NCBI GenBank assembly: GCA_018401015.1
Contig: JAGYLP010000001.1
Coordinates: forward strand, 1 to 64,000
Direction of reading: 5' to 3'
From: Bacteroidales bacterium
Lineage (GTDB): Bacteria > Bacteroidota > Bacteroidia > Bacteroidales > M50B96
DNA length: 64,000 nt
The stretch's first letter is position 1. Every line of letters begins with the position of its first letter. Below, piece after piece: positions 16,049 through 25,546 of the stretch. Both the position numbers and the translations under genes were made by a program. The notes beneath the pieces were generated by a model, which saw nothing but the letters and a program-made list of their open reading frames with translations, did no database searches and had not been told where the DNA came from.

Positions 16049-17548
16049 ATGGGAGCTATACAAAAACTTGCCGGTCAAACCCTCATTTACGGAATGGGCA
16101 CCATTGCTCCCAGGTTGCTCAATTACCTGCTGCTAACTCCTTTTTATACCGAAATTTTTGAGAAGAATGAGTATGGAGTAGTAACCGAATTGTATGCCTA
16201 TGTAGCTTTCTTGTTGGTAATTCTTACCTATGGAATGGAAACAACTTTTTTCCGTTTTATCGAAAAAGAAGCTAAAAAATCAACCGTTTTCAGTACGATT
16301 TCTTTTTCATTGCTGGCTACTTCAACGCTGTTCCTGGTGGTGGTTTTTGCCTTTACCCAACCCATCGCCGATGCCATTCGCTATGAATACAATCCGGAAT
16401 ACATTCAAATGCTGGGAATCATTTTGGCGCTCGATGCATTTATGGCTATTCCCTTTGCTCGTTTGCGGTATGAAAATAAAGCGGTTCGTTTTTCTTTGCT
16501 CAAAATCACCAATATCCTTATCAATATTGGTTTCAACTTGCTCTTTTTTGTTGGCCTTCCTATCCTTTCGAACACCGATCCAACACATTGGGCTTTGCAA
16601 TTCTATAACCCCGAGGTAGGGGTTGGCTATGCCTTTGTGGCAAACTTAATTGCCACTGCTGTTACCACGATCTTATTACTTCCTGAAATCCTTAAGATTA
16701 AGTGGGAATTTGATTGGACCATGTATCGATCGATGCTCCGCTACGCCTGGCCTTTAGTCATTTTAGGTGTTGCCGGAATGATCAACGAAGTGAGCGATAA
16801 ACTGATTTTCAAATTTTTGATGCCTGTTCCCGATGGCATTGAAAACCCCGACGATTATTTGTTAAGCCTGATTGGGGTGTATGGAGCAAATACCAAGTTA
16901 GCCGTGCTCATGATGCTCTTTATTCAAATGTTCAAATTCGCGGCTGAACCCTTCTTTTTTAGTCAGGCTAAAGAGAAAAATTCGAAAGAAACCTATGCCT
17001 TAGTCATGAAATATTTCGTGGCCTTTGGTCTCCTTATTTTTTTGGGGGTAATGCTTTATCTCGATGTGGTTAAGCATTTTATCAACGAACGATATCACGA
17101 TGGCTTATTTGTGGTTCCGGTCATTTTGATGGGGAATTTATTCCTTGGAATTTTCTATAACCTGTCGGTTTGGTATAAGCTGAACGATCTTACCCGTTAC
17201 GGAGCCTTAATTGCAGTGGTCGGTTCGCTTATTACCTTGCTCATTAATGTGATTTTTGTTCCCCTCTATGGTTATGCAGCCGCTGCTTGGGCGCATTTTT
17301 TCTGCTACTTTTTCATGATGCTCATTTCTTATTTTTGGGGAAGAAAATATTTCCCGATTGCCTATCCGATACGTTCCATTTTGGGATTCTTTGGATTGGC
17401 TCTCCTGCTGTTTTATGCACATCGCGAAATGCCCGATTCTTGGCCAACCCTTGCCAAATATACCTTCCGAACCTTGCTCGTGCTGGTTTTCGTGTCGGGC
17501 GTTTATCTCTCCGAATTATGGAGCCGAAAGAATAAAACGATTCTTTAG
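16049..17548 (+). CDS. Oligosaccharide flippase (Wzx/MATE-like, MOP superfamily)
   Basis: 499 aa of nearly continuous hydrophobic helices (about 12-14). The start GQTLIYGMGTIAPRLLNYLL and the segment EKNEYGVVTELYAYVAFL match the polysaccharide-biosynthesis flippase family common in Bacteroidota. It should move lipid-linked sugars, perhaps for O-antigen, capsule or a peptidoglycan precursor, across the inner membrane. No dedicated sugar-biosynthesis cluster surrounds it, so the substrate is unknown; MurJ-like function is possible. It is tightly coupled upstream to the CDF-GNAT gene (3 nt) and downstream to dut (28 nt). Confidence 0.88.
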   Translation: MGAIQKLAGQTLIYGMGTIAPRLLNYLLLTPFYTEIFEKNEYGVVTELYAYVAFLLVILTYGMETTFFRFIEKEAKKSTVFSTISFSLLATSTLFLVVVFAFTQPIADAIRYEYNPEYIQMLGIILALDAFMAIPFARLRYENKAVRFSLLKITNILINIGFNLLFFVGLPILSNTDPTHWALQFYNPEVGVGYAFVANLIATAVTTILLLPEILKIKWEFDWTMYRSMLRYAWPLVILGVAGMINEVSDKLIFKFLMPVPDGIENPDDYLLSLIGVYGANTKLAVLMMLFIQMFKFAAEPFFFSQAKEKNSKETYALVMKYFVAFGLLIFLGVMLYLDVVKHFINERYHDGLFVVPVILMGNLFLGIFYNLSVWYKLNDLTRYGALIAVVGSLITLLINVIFVPLYGYAAAAWAHFFCYFFMMLISYFWGRKYFPIAYPIRSILGFFGLALLLFYAHREMPDSWPTLAKYTFRTLLVLVFVSGVYLSELWSRKNKTIL

Positions 17549-17576
17549 TCAGTTTGTAACTATTTAACGCTATCCT

Positions 17577-18023
17577 ATGAATGAAACAATACCTATCCAA
17601 ATCGTTAACCATTCGAAACATCCTTTACCTCAGTATAGTACATCCCAGAGTGCAGGGATGGATCTGCGGGCTAATCTTTCGGAAAGCATTTCCTTAAATC
17701 CCTTGCAGCGTGTGCTGGTCCCAACCGGATTGTTTATTCAATTGCCAACCGGATTCGAAGCTCAAGTTCGACCACGAAGCGGGCTCGCTTTGAAAAAGGG
17801 AATTACGGTGCTCAATTCTCCAGGTACCATCGATTCCGATTACCGGGGCGAAATTGGCGTAATCCTCATTAATCTTAGCTCGGAGGTCTTTGTTATCGAA
17901 AATGGCGAGCGAATTGCTCAATTAATAATCAGCAAGCACGAAACCATTGCGTGGAAACCAGTGGAGGTACTCGACGAAACCGAACGTTCTTCTGGTGGAT
18001 TTGGTCATACAGGTGTAAACTAA
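17577..18023 (+). CDS. dut: dUTP diphosphatase (dUTPase)
   Basis: 148 aa, the trimeric dUTPase length. All five family motifs are visible: SAGMDLRA (1), [12 protein letters not shown] (2), [16 protein letters not shown] (3, catalytic Asp region), GERIAQLII (4) and SSGGFGHTG (5, P-loop-like tail). The enzyme hydrolyses dUTP to dUMP and pyrophosphate, keeping uracil out of DNA and feeding thymidylate synthesis. It sits within a packed plus-strand run of envelope genes; this position next to a flippase and a TPR lipoprotein is a recurring arrangement in Bacteroidota as I recall it. Confidence 0.97.
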   Translation: MNETIPIQIVNHSKHPLPQYSTSQSAGMDLRANLSESISLNPLQRVLVPTGLFIQLPTGFEAQVRPRSGLALKKGITVLNSPGTIDSDYRGEIGVILINLSSEVFVIENGERIAQLIISKHETIAWKPVEVLDETERSSGGFGHTGVN

Positions 18024-18074
18024 TCCATCAATTGACTTAGCTTTGCTTGCTTTTACCTAAAAGGTCCAAATCCT

Positions 18075-19817
18075 ATGATCAACACTAGCTTAAAACGGAT
18101 GGCTTTTGCCGGATTCCTCTTGAGCTTCATCCTCTTGCAGGCTTGTAAATCGACTCAAAATCAGCCGAATCAAACAGTCGATCAGCGTCAATTGCAGAAG
18201 AATGAGATGGAATATCTCCATTATTTTATGGAAGGGCATCGGCTGAAAACCCTTGGTTATCTGGCAGAAGCACTCGCTGTATATCAAAAATGCCTCGGTA
18301 TGAAACCCAACAATGCCACCCTGCATTACGAAATAGCTACTGTGTACTTGTTCAATAGTCAACCTGGCGATGCTTTTTATTATGCTAAGCGTGCTGCTGA
18401 AATCGAACCGGCTAATCCGTGGATGCAATTGCTCTACGCTAGCATGCTCATTCAGAAAGAAGATTGGAAGGAAGCTCAAAAAGTGTATGAAAATTTAGTC
18501 GAAAATACCGATAAGCTCGAATATAAATTGGATCTAGCGGAGCTTTACAGCCTCGATGCCAAATCGGGTAAAAAAGCGATCGCCTTGTTCACCGAAATTG
18601 AAAACGAAGTTGGAGTTAATGAGTACCTGAGCCTGAATAAACATAAACTCTTTAAAACGGAGGGAAAGCGGCAAGATGCACTCGATGAACTGAAAAAACT
18701 GGCTTTTACCTATCCCGGAGAACTCAAATTCAGCCTCATGTATGTCGAGGAACTCGTCAGGATGAATCAAATGAAGGAAGCAGAAAACTGGTATCAACAA
18801 AGCCTTACTGTTCATCCCAATCAAGGCATTTTATCGCTCTCCTATGCCAGCTTTCTCATGCTCAATAAGCAGCCCGATAAAGCGATTCCGTTTTACAAAA
18901 CAGCACTCGAAACCCCCGACCTCGATTACGAACTTAAAAAAGAAGCACTTGCCTTGCTTTTTGAATACTATTACCAACCCGATAACCAGGAAACCATGAT
19001 CGAACTGGTCGAAGGGGTCAATCAACTACATCCGGAAGAGTCGGAAGATAAAATCATTCGTGCCCTGATTTACATGAATCAGCAAGAATGGGAAAAAGCA
19101 CACGAGTTGGTACGGACTCAAATCAAAAAAGGTAAAGTAAGCCAGGAACTGATGAATTTAGCTCTCCAAATAAGCCTCAACTCCGGCGATAATGAACGGC
19201 TCTATCAGGATACCAAAACCGCTTTGGATCTTTTCCCGCTCTATGCCAATTATTATGTCCTCCACGGTCAAGCTTGCCTTTTTACGAAACGCTATCAGGA
19301 GGGAATAAAATCGCTCGAATCCGGATTGAACTTCGCCATTGGCGATACCTTACTCCTTTCCGATATGTATAATTTTCTGGGGGAACACTATAATCGCATG
19401 GAAAACCATGCTGCTTCCGACGAAGCTTTCGAGAAAAGCATTCGCTTTAACCCCGATAATCCGTTTACTCTCAATAACTACAGTTACTATTTAGCCTTGC
19501 GAAAAGTAAAGCTTGAGCATGCTCTGGAATTATCGGCTAAAAGTCTTGAAATGGAACCCAATCGGGTCGCCTTTTTACATACCTACGGATGGATTAATTA
19601 TTTGCTGGGAAATTATCCTGCGGCAATGGAATACCTGGAGCGAGCCATCGAATTGAGCTCCGAGGAGAAAGCGCTTTTCAGGGAACATTTGGGCGATATC
19701 CATTGTAAGCTTGGCAACCTCGAAAAGGCTTCCATGAATTGGGAAAGGGCTGCTTCGCTCGGAAGTGAATCCGAAACCTTGAATCAAAAAATGAAGGATA
19801 AAACATGCTTGGATTAA
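18075..19817 (+). CDS. TPR lipoprotein
   Basis: 580 aa. The N-terminus has a lipoprotein signal ending in LLQAC (Cys24), so the protein should be lipid-anchored on the periplasmic side. The rest is helical repeats: at least eight TPR-like pairs, clear examples being AEALAVYQKCLGMKPNNATLH, KAIPFYKTALE, and PAAMEYLERAIELS near the end. Such proteins usually scaffold envelope complexes. Its 3' end overlaps the DUF4292 lipoprotein gene by 13 nt, and the pair is followed by the EnvC-like gene, suggesting translational coupling and a joint envelope role. The partner proteins are not known from sequence. Confidence 0.88.
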   Translation: MINTSLKRMAFAGFLLSFILLQACKSTQNQPNQTVDQRQLQKNEMEYLHYFMEGHRLKTLGYLAEALAVYQKCLGMKPNNATLHYEIATVYLFNSQPGDAFYYAKRAAEIEPANPWMQLLYASMLIQKEDWKEAQKVYENLVENTDKLEYKLDLAELYSLDAKSGKKAIALFTEIENEVGVNEYLSLNKHKLFKTEGKRQDALDELKKLAFTYPGELKFSLMYVEELVRMNQMKEAENWYQQSLTVHPNQGILSLSYASFLMLNKQPDKAIPFYKTALETPDLDYELKKEALALLFEYYYQPDNQETMIELVEGVNQLHPEESEDKIIRALIYMNQQEWEKAHELVRTQIKKGKVSQELMNLALQISLNSGDNERLYQDTKTALDLFPLYANYYVLHGQACLFTKRYQEGIKSLESGLNFAIGDTLLLSDMYNFLGEHYNRMENHAASDEAFEKSIRFNPDNPFTLNNYSYYLALRKVKLEHALELSAKSLEMEPNRVAFLHTYGWINYLLGNYPAAMEYLERAIELSSEEKALFREHLGDIHCKLGNLEKASMNWERAASLGSESETLNQKMKDKTCLD

Positions 19818-20557
19818 AAATAAGAAAACGGGTAATTAATTGGCTATTAATATGGGTTTTAGTCCTAGCTCTACCTGCTTGTTCCCTTTTTAGACCCTCG
19901 GGCAAACAGATAACCGATAAACCCACGGCCATCGATCAAGCTCCCATCGAAACCCTCGAAGCCCGACTCCGTTTGCAAAGCGAAACAATGAGTAATATCA
20001 ACGAGATAAAGGCTTTGCTGCGCATTCAGAAAGACAGTATCATCTGGTTAAATTTGAATCTCAATAGTGGCGTATTGGTTGCCAAAGCTGCCTTGTATCC
20101 CGATAGCTTTGTGATTTATAACCGTATCCAACAAGAAACCATCCGGGGAAATTATTCCAATTTATACGACATTTATGGTTGGCAAATCGATTTCCCAATG
20201 CTGCAAGCAATCCTCTTGAATCAATTGCTGCCCGGTAAAGAAAAATCTAAATCCAACCCCGATCCGTTTACTGGAATCGAAACCATAATCCGCGAGGCCA
20301 AAGGTGCTTTGCCGCTCAGTGCGACACACCTTATTCAGCAACCCCCTATGAATTTGCTTACCTCTCAATTTATTACTCCGGAAGCAATCTGGATTATCGA
20401 TTATACGAACTTCGAAAAGCACCAATCCTATCAGTTTCCCAGCCAAACCGACCTGGAAATCAGGAAAAAAACAGAGGTCGTTCAAATTCGAATCCACTGC
20501 GATAAACTCCGTTTCAACGATCAGTTGAGTTTTCCCTTTAATCTTCCCAAAAACTAA
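19805..20557 (+). CDS. DUF4292 family lipoprotein
   Basis: 250 aa. The signal peptide ends in a lipobox LALPAC (Cys26). The body has the DUF4292 pattern: MSNINEIKALLRIQKDSIIWLNLN, KAALYPDSFVIYNRIQ and YSNLYDIYGWQIDFPMLQAILLNQLL. This resembles the LolA/LolB/LppX-like half-barrel fold proteins that bind lipids or lipoproteins, so a LolB-like outer-membrane role is a possibility but not established here. The start overlaps the TPR lipoprotein by 13 nt and the EnvC-like gene starts 5 nt after the stop. Confidence 0.82.
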   Translation: MLGLKIRKRVINWLLIWVLVLALPACSLFRPSGKQITDKPTAIDQAPIETLEARLRLQSETMSNINEIKALLRIQKDSIIWLNLNLNSGVLVAKAALYPDSFVIYNRIQQETIRGNYSNLYDIYGWQIDFPMLQAILLNQLLPGKEKSKSNPDPFTGIETIIREAKGALPLSATHLIQQPPMNLLTSQFITPEAIWIIDYTNFEKHQSYQFPSQTDLEIRKKTEVVQIRIHCDKLRFNDQLSFPFNLPKN

Positions 20558-20562
20558 ATCCA

Positions 20563-21753
20563 ATGAGCAAACGGTTTTTACTTGGTTTATTGTTGAGCTT
20601 TGGGGCATCAATCCTCCATGCACAAGATCTCGATCAACTGAAAAAAGATCGGGTTAAAACCTTGCAAGATATCGAGTACACCAATAAATTATTAGCCGAA
20701 ACAGGCTCCGAAAAAAAAGCTAGTCTCAACCAATTGAGCCTGCTCCGAAAAAAAATTAAACAACAAGAAAAACTAATCCAGTCTATTCAACAAGAAATAA
20801 GCATATTAGAAGAAGATACCCGTAACAAAGAGGCACAAATTCAATCCTTGCGCGACGAAACGAAACAGCTAAAGGAGGAATATGCTCAAATAATTCGAAG
20901 CATGTATAAAAATAAACACGATTACGATACTTGGTTGTTCGTGTTCAGTGCGGGCGACTTCAATCAAGCTTACAAGCGACTCAAATACCTGGAACAGTAC
21001 TCTGAATATCGAAAGCGTCAGGTCCAATTAATCGAAGTAAAAGATTCTCTGATACAACTCGAAATTGATTCCTTACTTACCATTCGAATCCAAAAAGAAG
21101 CGAGTTTACGCGAATTGAACGAGGAAAAATTACAGTTGGATAGTAACCGAAAACAAGTTAATAAAGTAGTAAGTTCGCTCAAAACCAGAGAGAAAGAGCT
21201 CAAAAAAGAATTAAAACGAAAAGAAGCTGCCGCTGAACAAATTCGGAATACCATCGAGAAAATTTTGGCGGCCGAAAGAGAAAAGGCAAAAAAAGCCAAA
21301 ATGGCTTTCGCCCTTACCCCCGAAGAACAGCTGCTGAGCGACGATTTTAGTAACAATCGGGGGAATTTTCCCTGGCCCACCGAAAAAGGAATCATCACCG
21401 CTCCTTATGGGGAACAACCGCATCCGGTCCTGCGTGGTATCAAAATTAACAATACCGGTGTCGATATTAGTACCGAAGCAGGTAGCCCTGTACGAAGCAT
21501 CTTTGCCGGCGAAGTGCGCGATGTGTGGAGTATTAAAGGAAAGAATATGGCCATCATCATTAAACATGGTGAGTTTTTTACTGTTTATCAGAATCTGGTC
21601 GATGTAAAGGTGAAAACCGGCGATAAAGTAAATACGAAACAAGTGATAGGAACGGTTTATACCGACGAAAAGGAAGAAGATAGCGCTGTAATTCACCTTG
21701 AAATTTGGCGCGGTAGTAGTCGGGAAAATCCCGAATTATGGTTGGCACGATAA
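20563..21753 (+). CDS. EnvC-like murein hydrolase activator (degenerate M23/LytM domain)
   Basis: 396 aa. A signal peptide (MSKRFLLGLLLSFGASILHAQ is 21 residues; cleavage after HA) is followed by about 230 residues of coiled coil (for example LLRKKIKQQEKLIQSIQQEI) and a C-terminal LytM fold from about 265. The zinc ligands of active M23 peptidases are not kept: the first motif HxxxD is NNTGVDIS and the HxH motif is HLE. So it is probably not a peptidase but an amidase activator like E. coli EnvC, acting at the septum or in daughter-cell separation. It lies 5 nt after DUF4292 and its stop precedes the DUF4175 ATG by 2 nt. Confidence 0.87.
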   Translation: MSKRFLLGLLLSFGASILHAQDLDQLKKDRVKTLQDIEYTNKLLAETGSEKKASLNQLSLLRKKIKQQEKLIQSIQQEISILEEDTRNKEAQIQSLRDETKQLKEEYAQIIRSMYKNKHDYDTWLFVFSAGDFNQAYKRLKYLEQYSEYRKRQVQLIEVKDSLIQLEIDSLLTIRIQKEASLRELNEEKLQLDSNRKQVNKVVSSLKTREKELKKELKRKEAAAEQIRNTIEKILAAEREKAKKAKMAFALTPEEQLLSDDFSNNRGNFPWPTEKGIITAPYGEQPHPVLRGIKINNTGVDISTEAGSPVRSIFAGEVRDVWSIKGKNMAIIIKHGEFFTVYQNLVDVKVKTGDKVNTKQVIGTVYTDEKEEDSAVIHLEIWRGSSRENPELWLAR

Positions 21754-21755
21754 AT

Positions 21756-24700
21756 ATGCTCGAGAGTTATCAACATATCATCCAAAAAATAGACGGGTTC
21801 ATTCGTAAGTATTACATGAACCTGCTCATCCGTGGTGCACTCATCGCTGGTATCATTGTGCTTGCCAGCTTTCTGCTCGTTACGGCACTAGAATATGTGG
21901 GGCATTACTCGGTGCAAGTCAGAACCGTGTTGTTCTATTCCGTCTTGTCACTGTATCTAATCGTCTTCTATTTCTTCTTTCTCCGACCTTTACTCTGGTT
22001 TCTCGGTATAAAAAGAAAAATTGGTCGGAAACAAGCTGCAGAACTACTAGCCAAATCTTTCCCCGAAATAAAAGATACCCTTATAAATCTCATCGAACTT
22101 AAAGAACTGTCGGAACAAAATGCTGCTCAAAACGACCTGATTCTGGCAAGTATCCAACAACGCTCGGAATGGCTATCTCCCGTTCCCTTTGTTAAAGCCG
22201 TAAAGTACCGAACCAATTACAAATGGTTGGCTTGGTTTAGCCTGCCACTTTCGATTCTTTTACTACTCTTACTCATTCATCCTAACCTAATTAGTTCTGG
22301 TACAGAGCGAATAATCAAGCATCGGGAATATTTCGAAATTCCCTTACCCTTTTCCTTCCACCTTTTAAACGATTCGCTCGAGGTCGAAAAAGGAAACGAT
22401 TTCGAAATCGTGCTGCAAATGGAAGGCTCCGAAATTCCCGATCAAGTCTTCCTCGAATATAGTGGAACTCGATTCCTTATGACAAAAGTGCAAACAGGTC
22501 GCTTTACCTACTCCTACCGAAACTTGTATAATCCGGTTAGCTTTCAGTTTTATGCCAATGGGGTCAATTCAAAAAAATATACCATCAAGGTCCTTCCAAC
22601 ACCTACTATTTTGAACTTTAAACTCAAAGTGCAACCTCCTTCCTATACCGGGGAAGAAATGCGGGAATTTTCGAATATTGGCGATGTATCCGTTCCACAA
22701 GGCTCTATCCTAACCTGGAATATCCAAACAAACGACCTGGATAGTCTTAGCCTTTCGCTTGCCGATACAATGCTCGCCTTTCAACAAATTGACAATCAAC
22801 ATTATCAATGGGAAAAAGCTTTTCTGAAGTCTCAGAAATACACCATTTCAGCAGCAAATGAATTCATTCGCAAAGAGAACCTGCTTTCCTTCTTCATCGA
22901 AGTGATTCCCGATGTAGCTCCCGCTATCGAAGTGGTCCAAAGTCAAGATAGCCTGCAGCCGCAATACTACTATTTTAAAGGTGGTATCTCCGACGATTAC
23001 GGATTTACAAAATTGCAATTCATTTTGGAGTTAAATGGCGAAATCGATTCGGTTATCAATATCCCATTTTATAAAGAAACGCTTACCCAATCGTTCTATT
23101 ATGCCTTCAATTTCGCAGGCTTAAAGCTGTCGAACGAGGCTACTCTCGATTATTATTTCGAGGTTAGCGACAACGATGAAGTCAACGGCTACAAAACTAC
23201 TCGAAGCCAAAAGTATTCCTTCTATATTCCCGGAAAAGAAGAATTGGAAAATCTTTCCGAACAAAGCAATGAGAAGATGGAGGAAATCTTGCGTGAATCC
23301 TCTAAAATGGCAGAAAAAATGCGCAAAGACCTCGAGGAACTCAAAAAGAAATCGCTTACGGAAGATCTTACAAACTGGGAAAAGAAGGAGATGATTGAAA
23401 ATCTCATGAACCAGCAGAAGTCTCTCGAAGAAATGATTCAAGAGGTAAAACAGGAAAATGCGGTCAAAAATCAAATGGAGAATACCTTCGATCCTATGAG
23501 TCAGGAACTGTTCGAAAAACAACAGCAACTAGAAGAATTGATGGAGGAATTGTTCGATGATGAACTGAAAGAGCTGCTCGACGAACTGCGAAACATGCAG
23601 GAACAATTGGACGAGAAACAACTCAATGAACTTACAAAGGATTTGGAGTTCAGCATGGAAGATCTAAATAAACGCTTAGATCAAAGCCTGGAACAGTTAC
23701 GAAAATTTGAGGTGGAACAAAAGATTGAAATAAGTATCGAAGACCTGATGGAACTTGCCAAAGAGCAACAGGAGCTTTCCGAAAATATCGATCAAAAGGG
23801 AGTGGGAGAGGAGCAGCTTAAAAAGAACGAGGAACAGGAAAAACGATTCGAAAAAGCAATGGAAAACTACCAGGAAGCCCTGGAGAAAAACGAAGAGCTA
23901 AAGCGTCCGATGGATCTCGATGCAATGGATAAGGACCAGCAAGAAGTGAAGGATCAGTTCCAGGAAAGCAATCAGGAAATGCAGAAAGGAAACGAAAAGA
24001 AAAGTTCCTCCAGTGCCAAAAAGAATGCACAGAAACTGCAAGAAATGGCTCAAAAAATCGATATGAAAATGAAGTCGATGAAGAAGAAGAAACAAGCAGA
24101 AGATATCGATAACTTAAGGCAGATCATGGAGAACCTAATTAAGTTTAGCTTTAACCAGGAGGACTTGTTGGTCGAAACCGGAGAACTCGACCCCTTCAAC
24201 CCTCGCATAAACGATATCGTCATTCAACAAAACAAGATTAAAAACGATTTTACTATTATCAAGGATAGCCTCGATGCTCTCGTTATACGGAATCCTATGG
24301 CAGGAAATGGAATCAATCCCGACTTACTTACTATCCGTAAGAAAATGGCCTTATTGGAAGGAGCATTCGAGGATTTGAACCTGGGCTTCATTACCAGGGA
24401 ACAACAATTCATCATGACTTCTGCCAATAACCTGGCTCTACTGCTGTCGGAAACCCTCGACCAAATGATGCAGGAAATGAACAGCATGGGTGGAAAATCC
24501 GATGGCGATCAGGATTGTGAAAAGCCGGGTTCTCAAAGCGAAGGATTCGAAGGATTAAAGGAAATGCAACAAGGGCTAAAAGAGCAAATCCAAAAAATGA
24601 TGGAGCAAATGCAACAAGGGAAAGGAACGGGACAACAGCCAGGTAATTCGGGGCTAAATCGGCAAATTGCTCAAATGATGGCGCAGCAAGAAATTTTCAA

Positions 24701-25076
24701 GGATATGCTCCAAAAAATGAATGGACAAGAAGGACTCTCCCAGGATACTCGCGAAATTCTCAAAGAGATCAATAAAATGGTGGAAGATAGCGAACGGGAT
24801 GTGGTGAATAAAAAAATTACCAAAGAGCTATTTAAACGCCAGGAAGAAATATTAACCCGACTCCTTGAGGCTGAAGAATCCGAGAATCAACGTGAAATCG
24901 AAGAGAAACGGGAATCGAAAGAAAATAAATCTATCGAGATCAGTAATCCCGAAGACTATTTTAAACAGAAAAAAGAGTGGGAGAGTGGTGTGGAAATAAT
25001 TGAATATCAAGAAATTAAGTTAAATAATTATTACAGAAAACGTTACAATACTTTCATCCAACGTCTAACAAATTAA
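21756..25076 (+). CDS. DUF4175 family membrane protein with long charged coiled coil
   Basis: 1106 aa from the ATG at 21756, which follows the EnvC stop by 2 nt; an in-frame ATG at 21738 would overlap it. Two or three membrane helices near residues 25-100 and one near 155-175 anchor a beta-rich periplasmic region (about 190-500, Ig-like strands), then about 450 residues extremely rich in E, K, Q and M with heptads (MEEILRESSKMAEKMRKDLE), including several MQ-rich stretches. The architecture matches the large DUF4175 proteins of Bacteroidota, whose function is unknown. The context of EnvC, lipoproteins and a flippase suggests an envelope-spanning scaffold. Confidence 0.85.
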   Translation: MLESYQHIIQKIDGFIRKYYMNLLIRGALIAGIIVLASFLLVTALEYVGHYSVQVRTVLFYSVLSLYLIVFYFFFLRPLLWFLGIKRKIGRKQAAELLAKSFPEIKDTLINLIELKELSEQNAAQNDLILASIQQRSEWLSPVPFVKAVKYRTNYKWLAWFSLPLSILLLLLLIHPNLISSGTERIIKHREYFEIPLPFSFHLLNDSLEVEKGNDFEIVLQMEGSEIPDQVFLEYSGTRFLMTKVQTGRFTYSYRNLYNPVSFQFYANGVNSKKYTIKVLPTPTILNFKLKVQPPSYTGEEMREFSNIGDVSVPQGSILTWNIQTNDLDSLSLSLADTMLAFQQIDNQHYQWEKAFLKSQKYTISAANEFIRKENLLSFFIEVIPDVAPAIEVVQSQDSLQPQYYYFKGGISDDYGFTKLQFILELNGEIDSVINIPFYKETLTQSFYYAFNFAGLKLSNEATLDYYFEVSDNDEVNGYKTTRSQKYSFYIPGKEELENLSEQSNEKMEEILRESSKMAEKMRKDLEELKKKSLTEDLTNWEKKEMIENLMNQQKSLEEMIQEVKQENAVKNQMENTFDPMSQELFEKQQQLEELMEELFDDELKELLDELRNMQEQLDEKQLNELTKDLEFSMEDLNKRLDQSLEQLRKFEVEQKIEISIEDLMELAKEQQELSENIDQKGVGEEQLKKNEEQEKRFEKAMENYQEALEKNEELKRPMDLDAMDKDQQEVKDQFQESNQEMQKGNEKKSSSSAKKNAQKLQEMAQKIDMKMKSMKKKKQAEDIDNLRQIMENLIKFSFNQEDLLVETGELDPFNPRINDIVIQQNKIKNDFTIIKDSLDALVIRNPMAGNGINPDLLTIRKKMALLEGAFEDLNLGFITREQQFIMTSANNLALLLSETLDQMMQEMNSMGGKSDGDQDCEKPGSQSEGFEGLKEMQQGLKEQIQKMMEQMQQGKGTGQQPGNSGLNRQIAQMMAQQEIFKDMLQKMNGQEGLSQDTREILKEINKMVEDSERDVVNKKITKELFKRQEEILTRLLEAEESENQREIEEKRESKENKSIEISNPEDYFKQKKEWESGVEIIEYQEIKLNNYYRKRYNTFIQRLTN

Positions 25077-25080
25077 CCTC

Positions 25081-25503
25081 ATGGATATTTATTTCCACAG
25101 CGAAGAAATTGATTTCTCATACCCCAGCCAGCAAGAAATGAAAAACGTTCTGGATAAGCTCGTTACCGACCAAAATAGGCAGATGGGCACCCTGAATGTT
25201 ATTTTTTGTTCCGACGAGTATTTGCTTAAAATGAATCGCGATTATTTAAATCACGATTACTATACTGATATCATTACGTTTAATTATAACGAAGCAAATT
25301 TTATTTCAGGCGATTTATTCATCAGTATCGACCGGGTAAACGAAAATGCGGTAAGTCTAGGCGTGGAATCCATGCATGAGCTTAGCAGGGTAATTATTCA
25401 CGGTGTCTTGCATCTTGTCGGATTCAACGATAAGTTAGAGCAAGAAAAAGCCGAAATGACCCTGCAGGAGGATTTATACCTCAACAAACTACAGCAATCT
25501 TAA
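25081..25503 (+). CDS. ybeY: Endoribonuclease YbeY (rRNA maturation)
   Basis: 140 aa. YbeY is a zinc-dependent RNase acting in 16S rRNA 3' processing and ribosome quality control. The metal motif HGVLHLVGFNDK is present with H-x3-H; the third ligand position carries D where many phyla have H, a variant I recall as usual in Bacteroidota (GFxDK). LNRDYLNHDYYTDIITF-type sequence (here MNRDYLNHDYYTDIITFNY) is the second family signature. It follows DUF4175 by 4 nt and precedes mnmG by 43 nt. Confidence 0.94.
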   Translation: MDIYFHSEEIDFSYPSQQEMKNVLDKLVTDQNRQMGTLNVIFCSDEYLLKMNRDYLNHDYYTDIITFNYNEANFISGDLFISIDRVNENAVSLGVESMHELSRVIIHGVLHLVGFNDKLEQEKAEMTLQEDLYLNKLQQS

Positions 25504-25546
25504 AATGATGTTGTAAACGAATGATTGAATTTTATTTTTGAAAACT

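Noticed and set aside
20563-21753. Active M23 endopeptidase
   Set aside because: The zinc-ligand motifs are degenerate (NNTGVD and HLE), so an amidase activator of the EnvC type is preferred.
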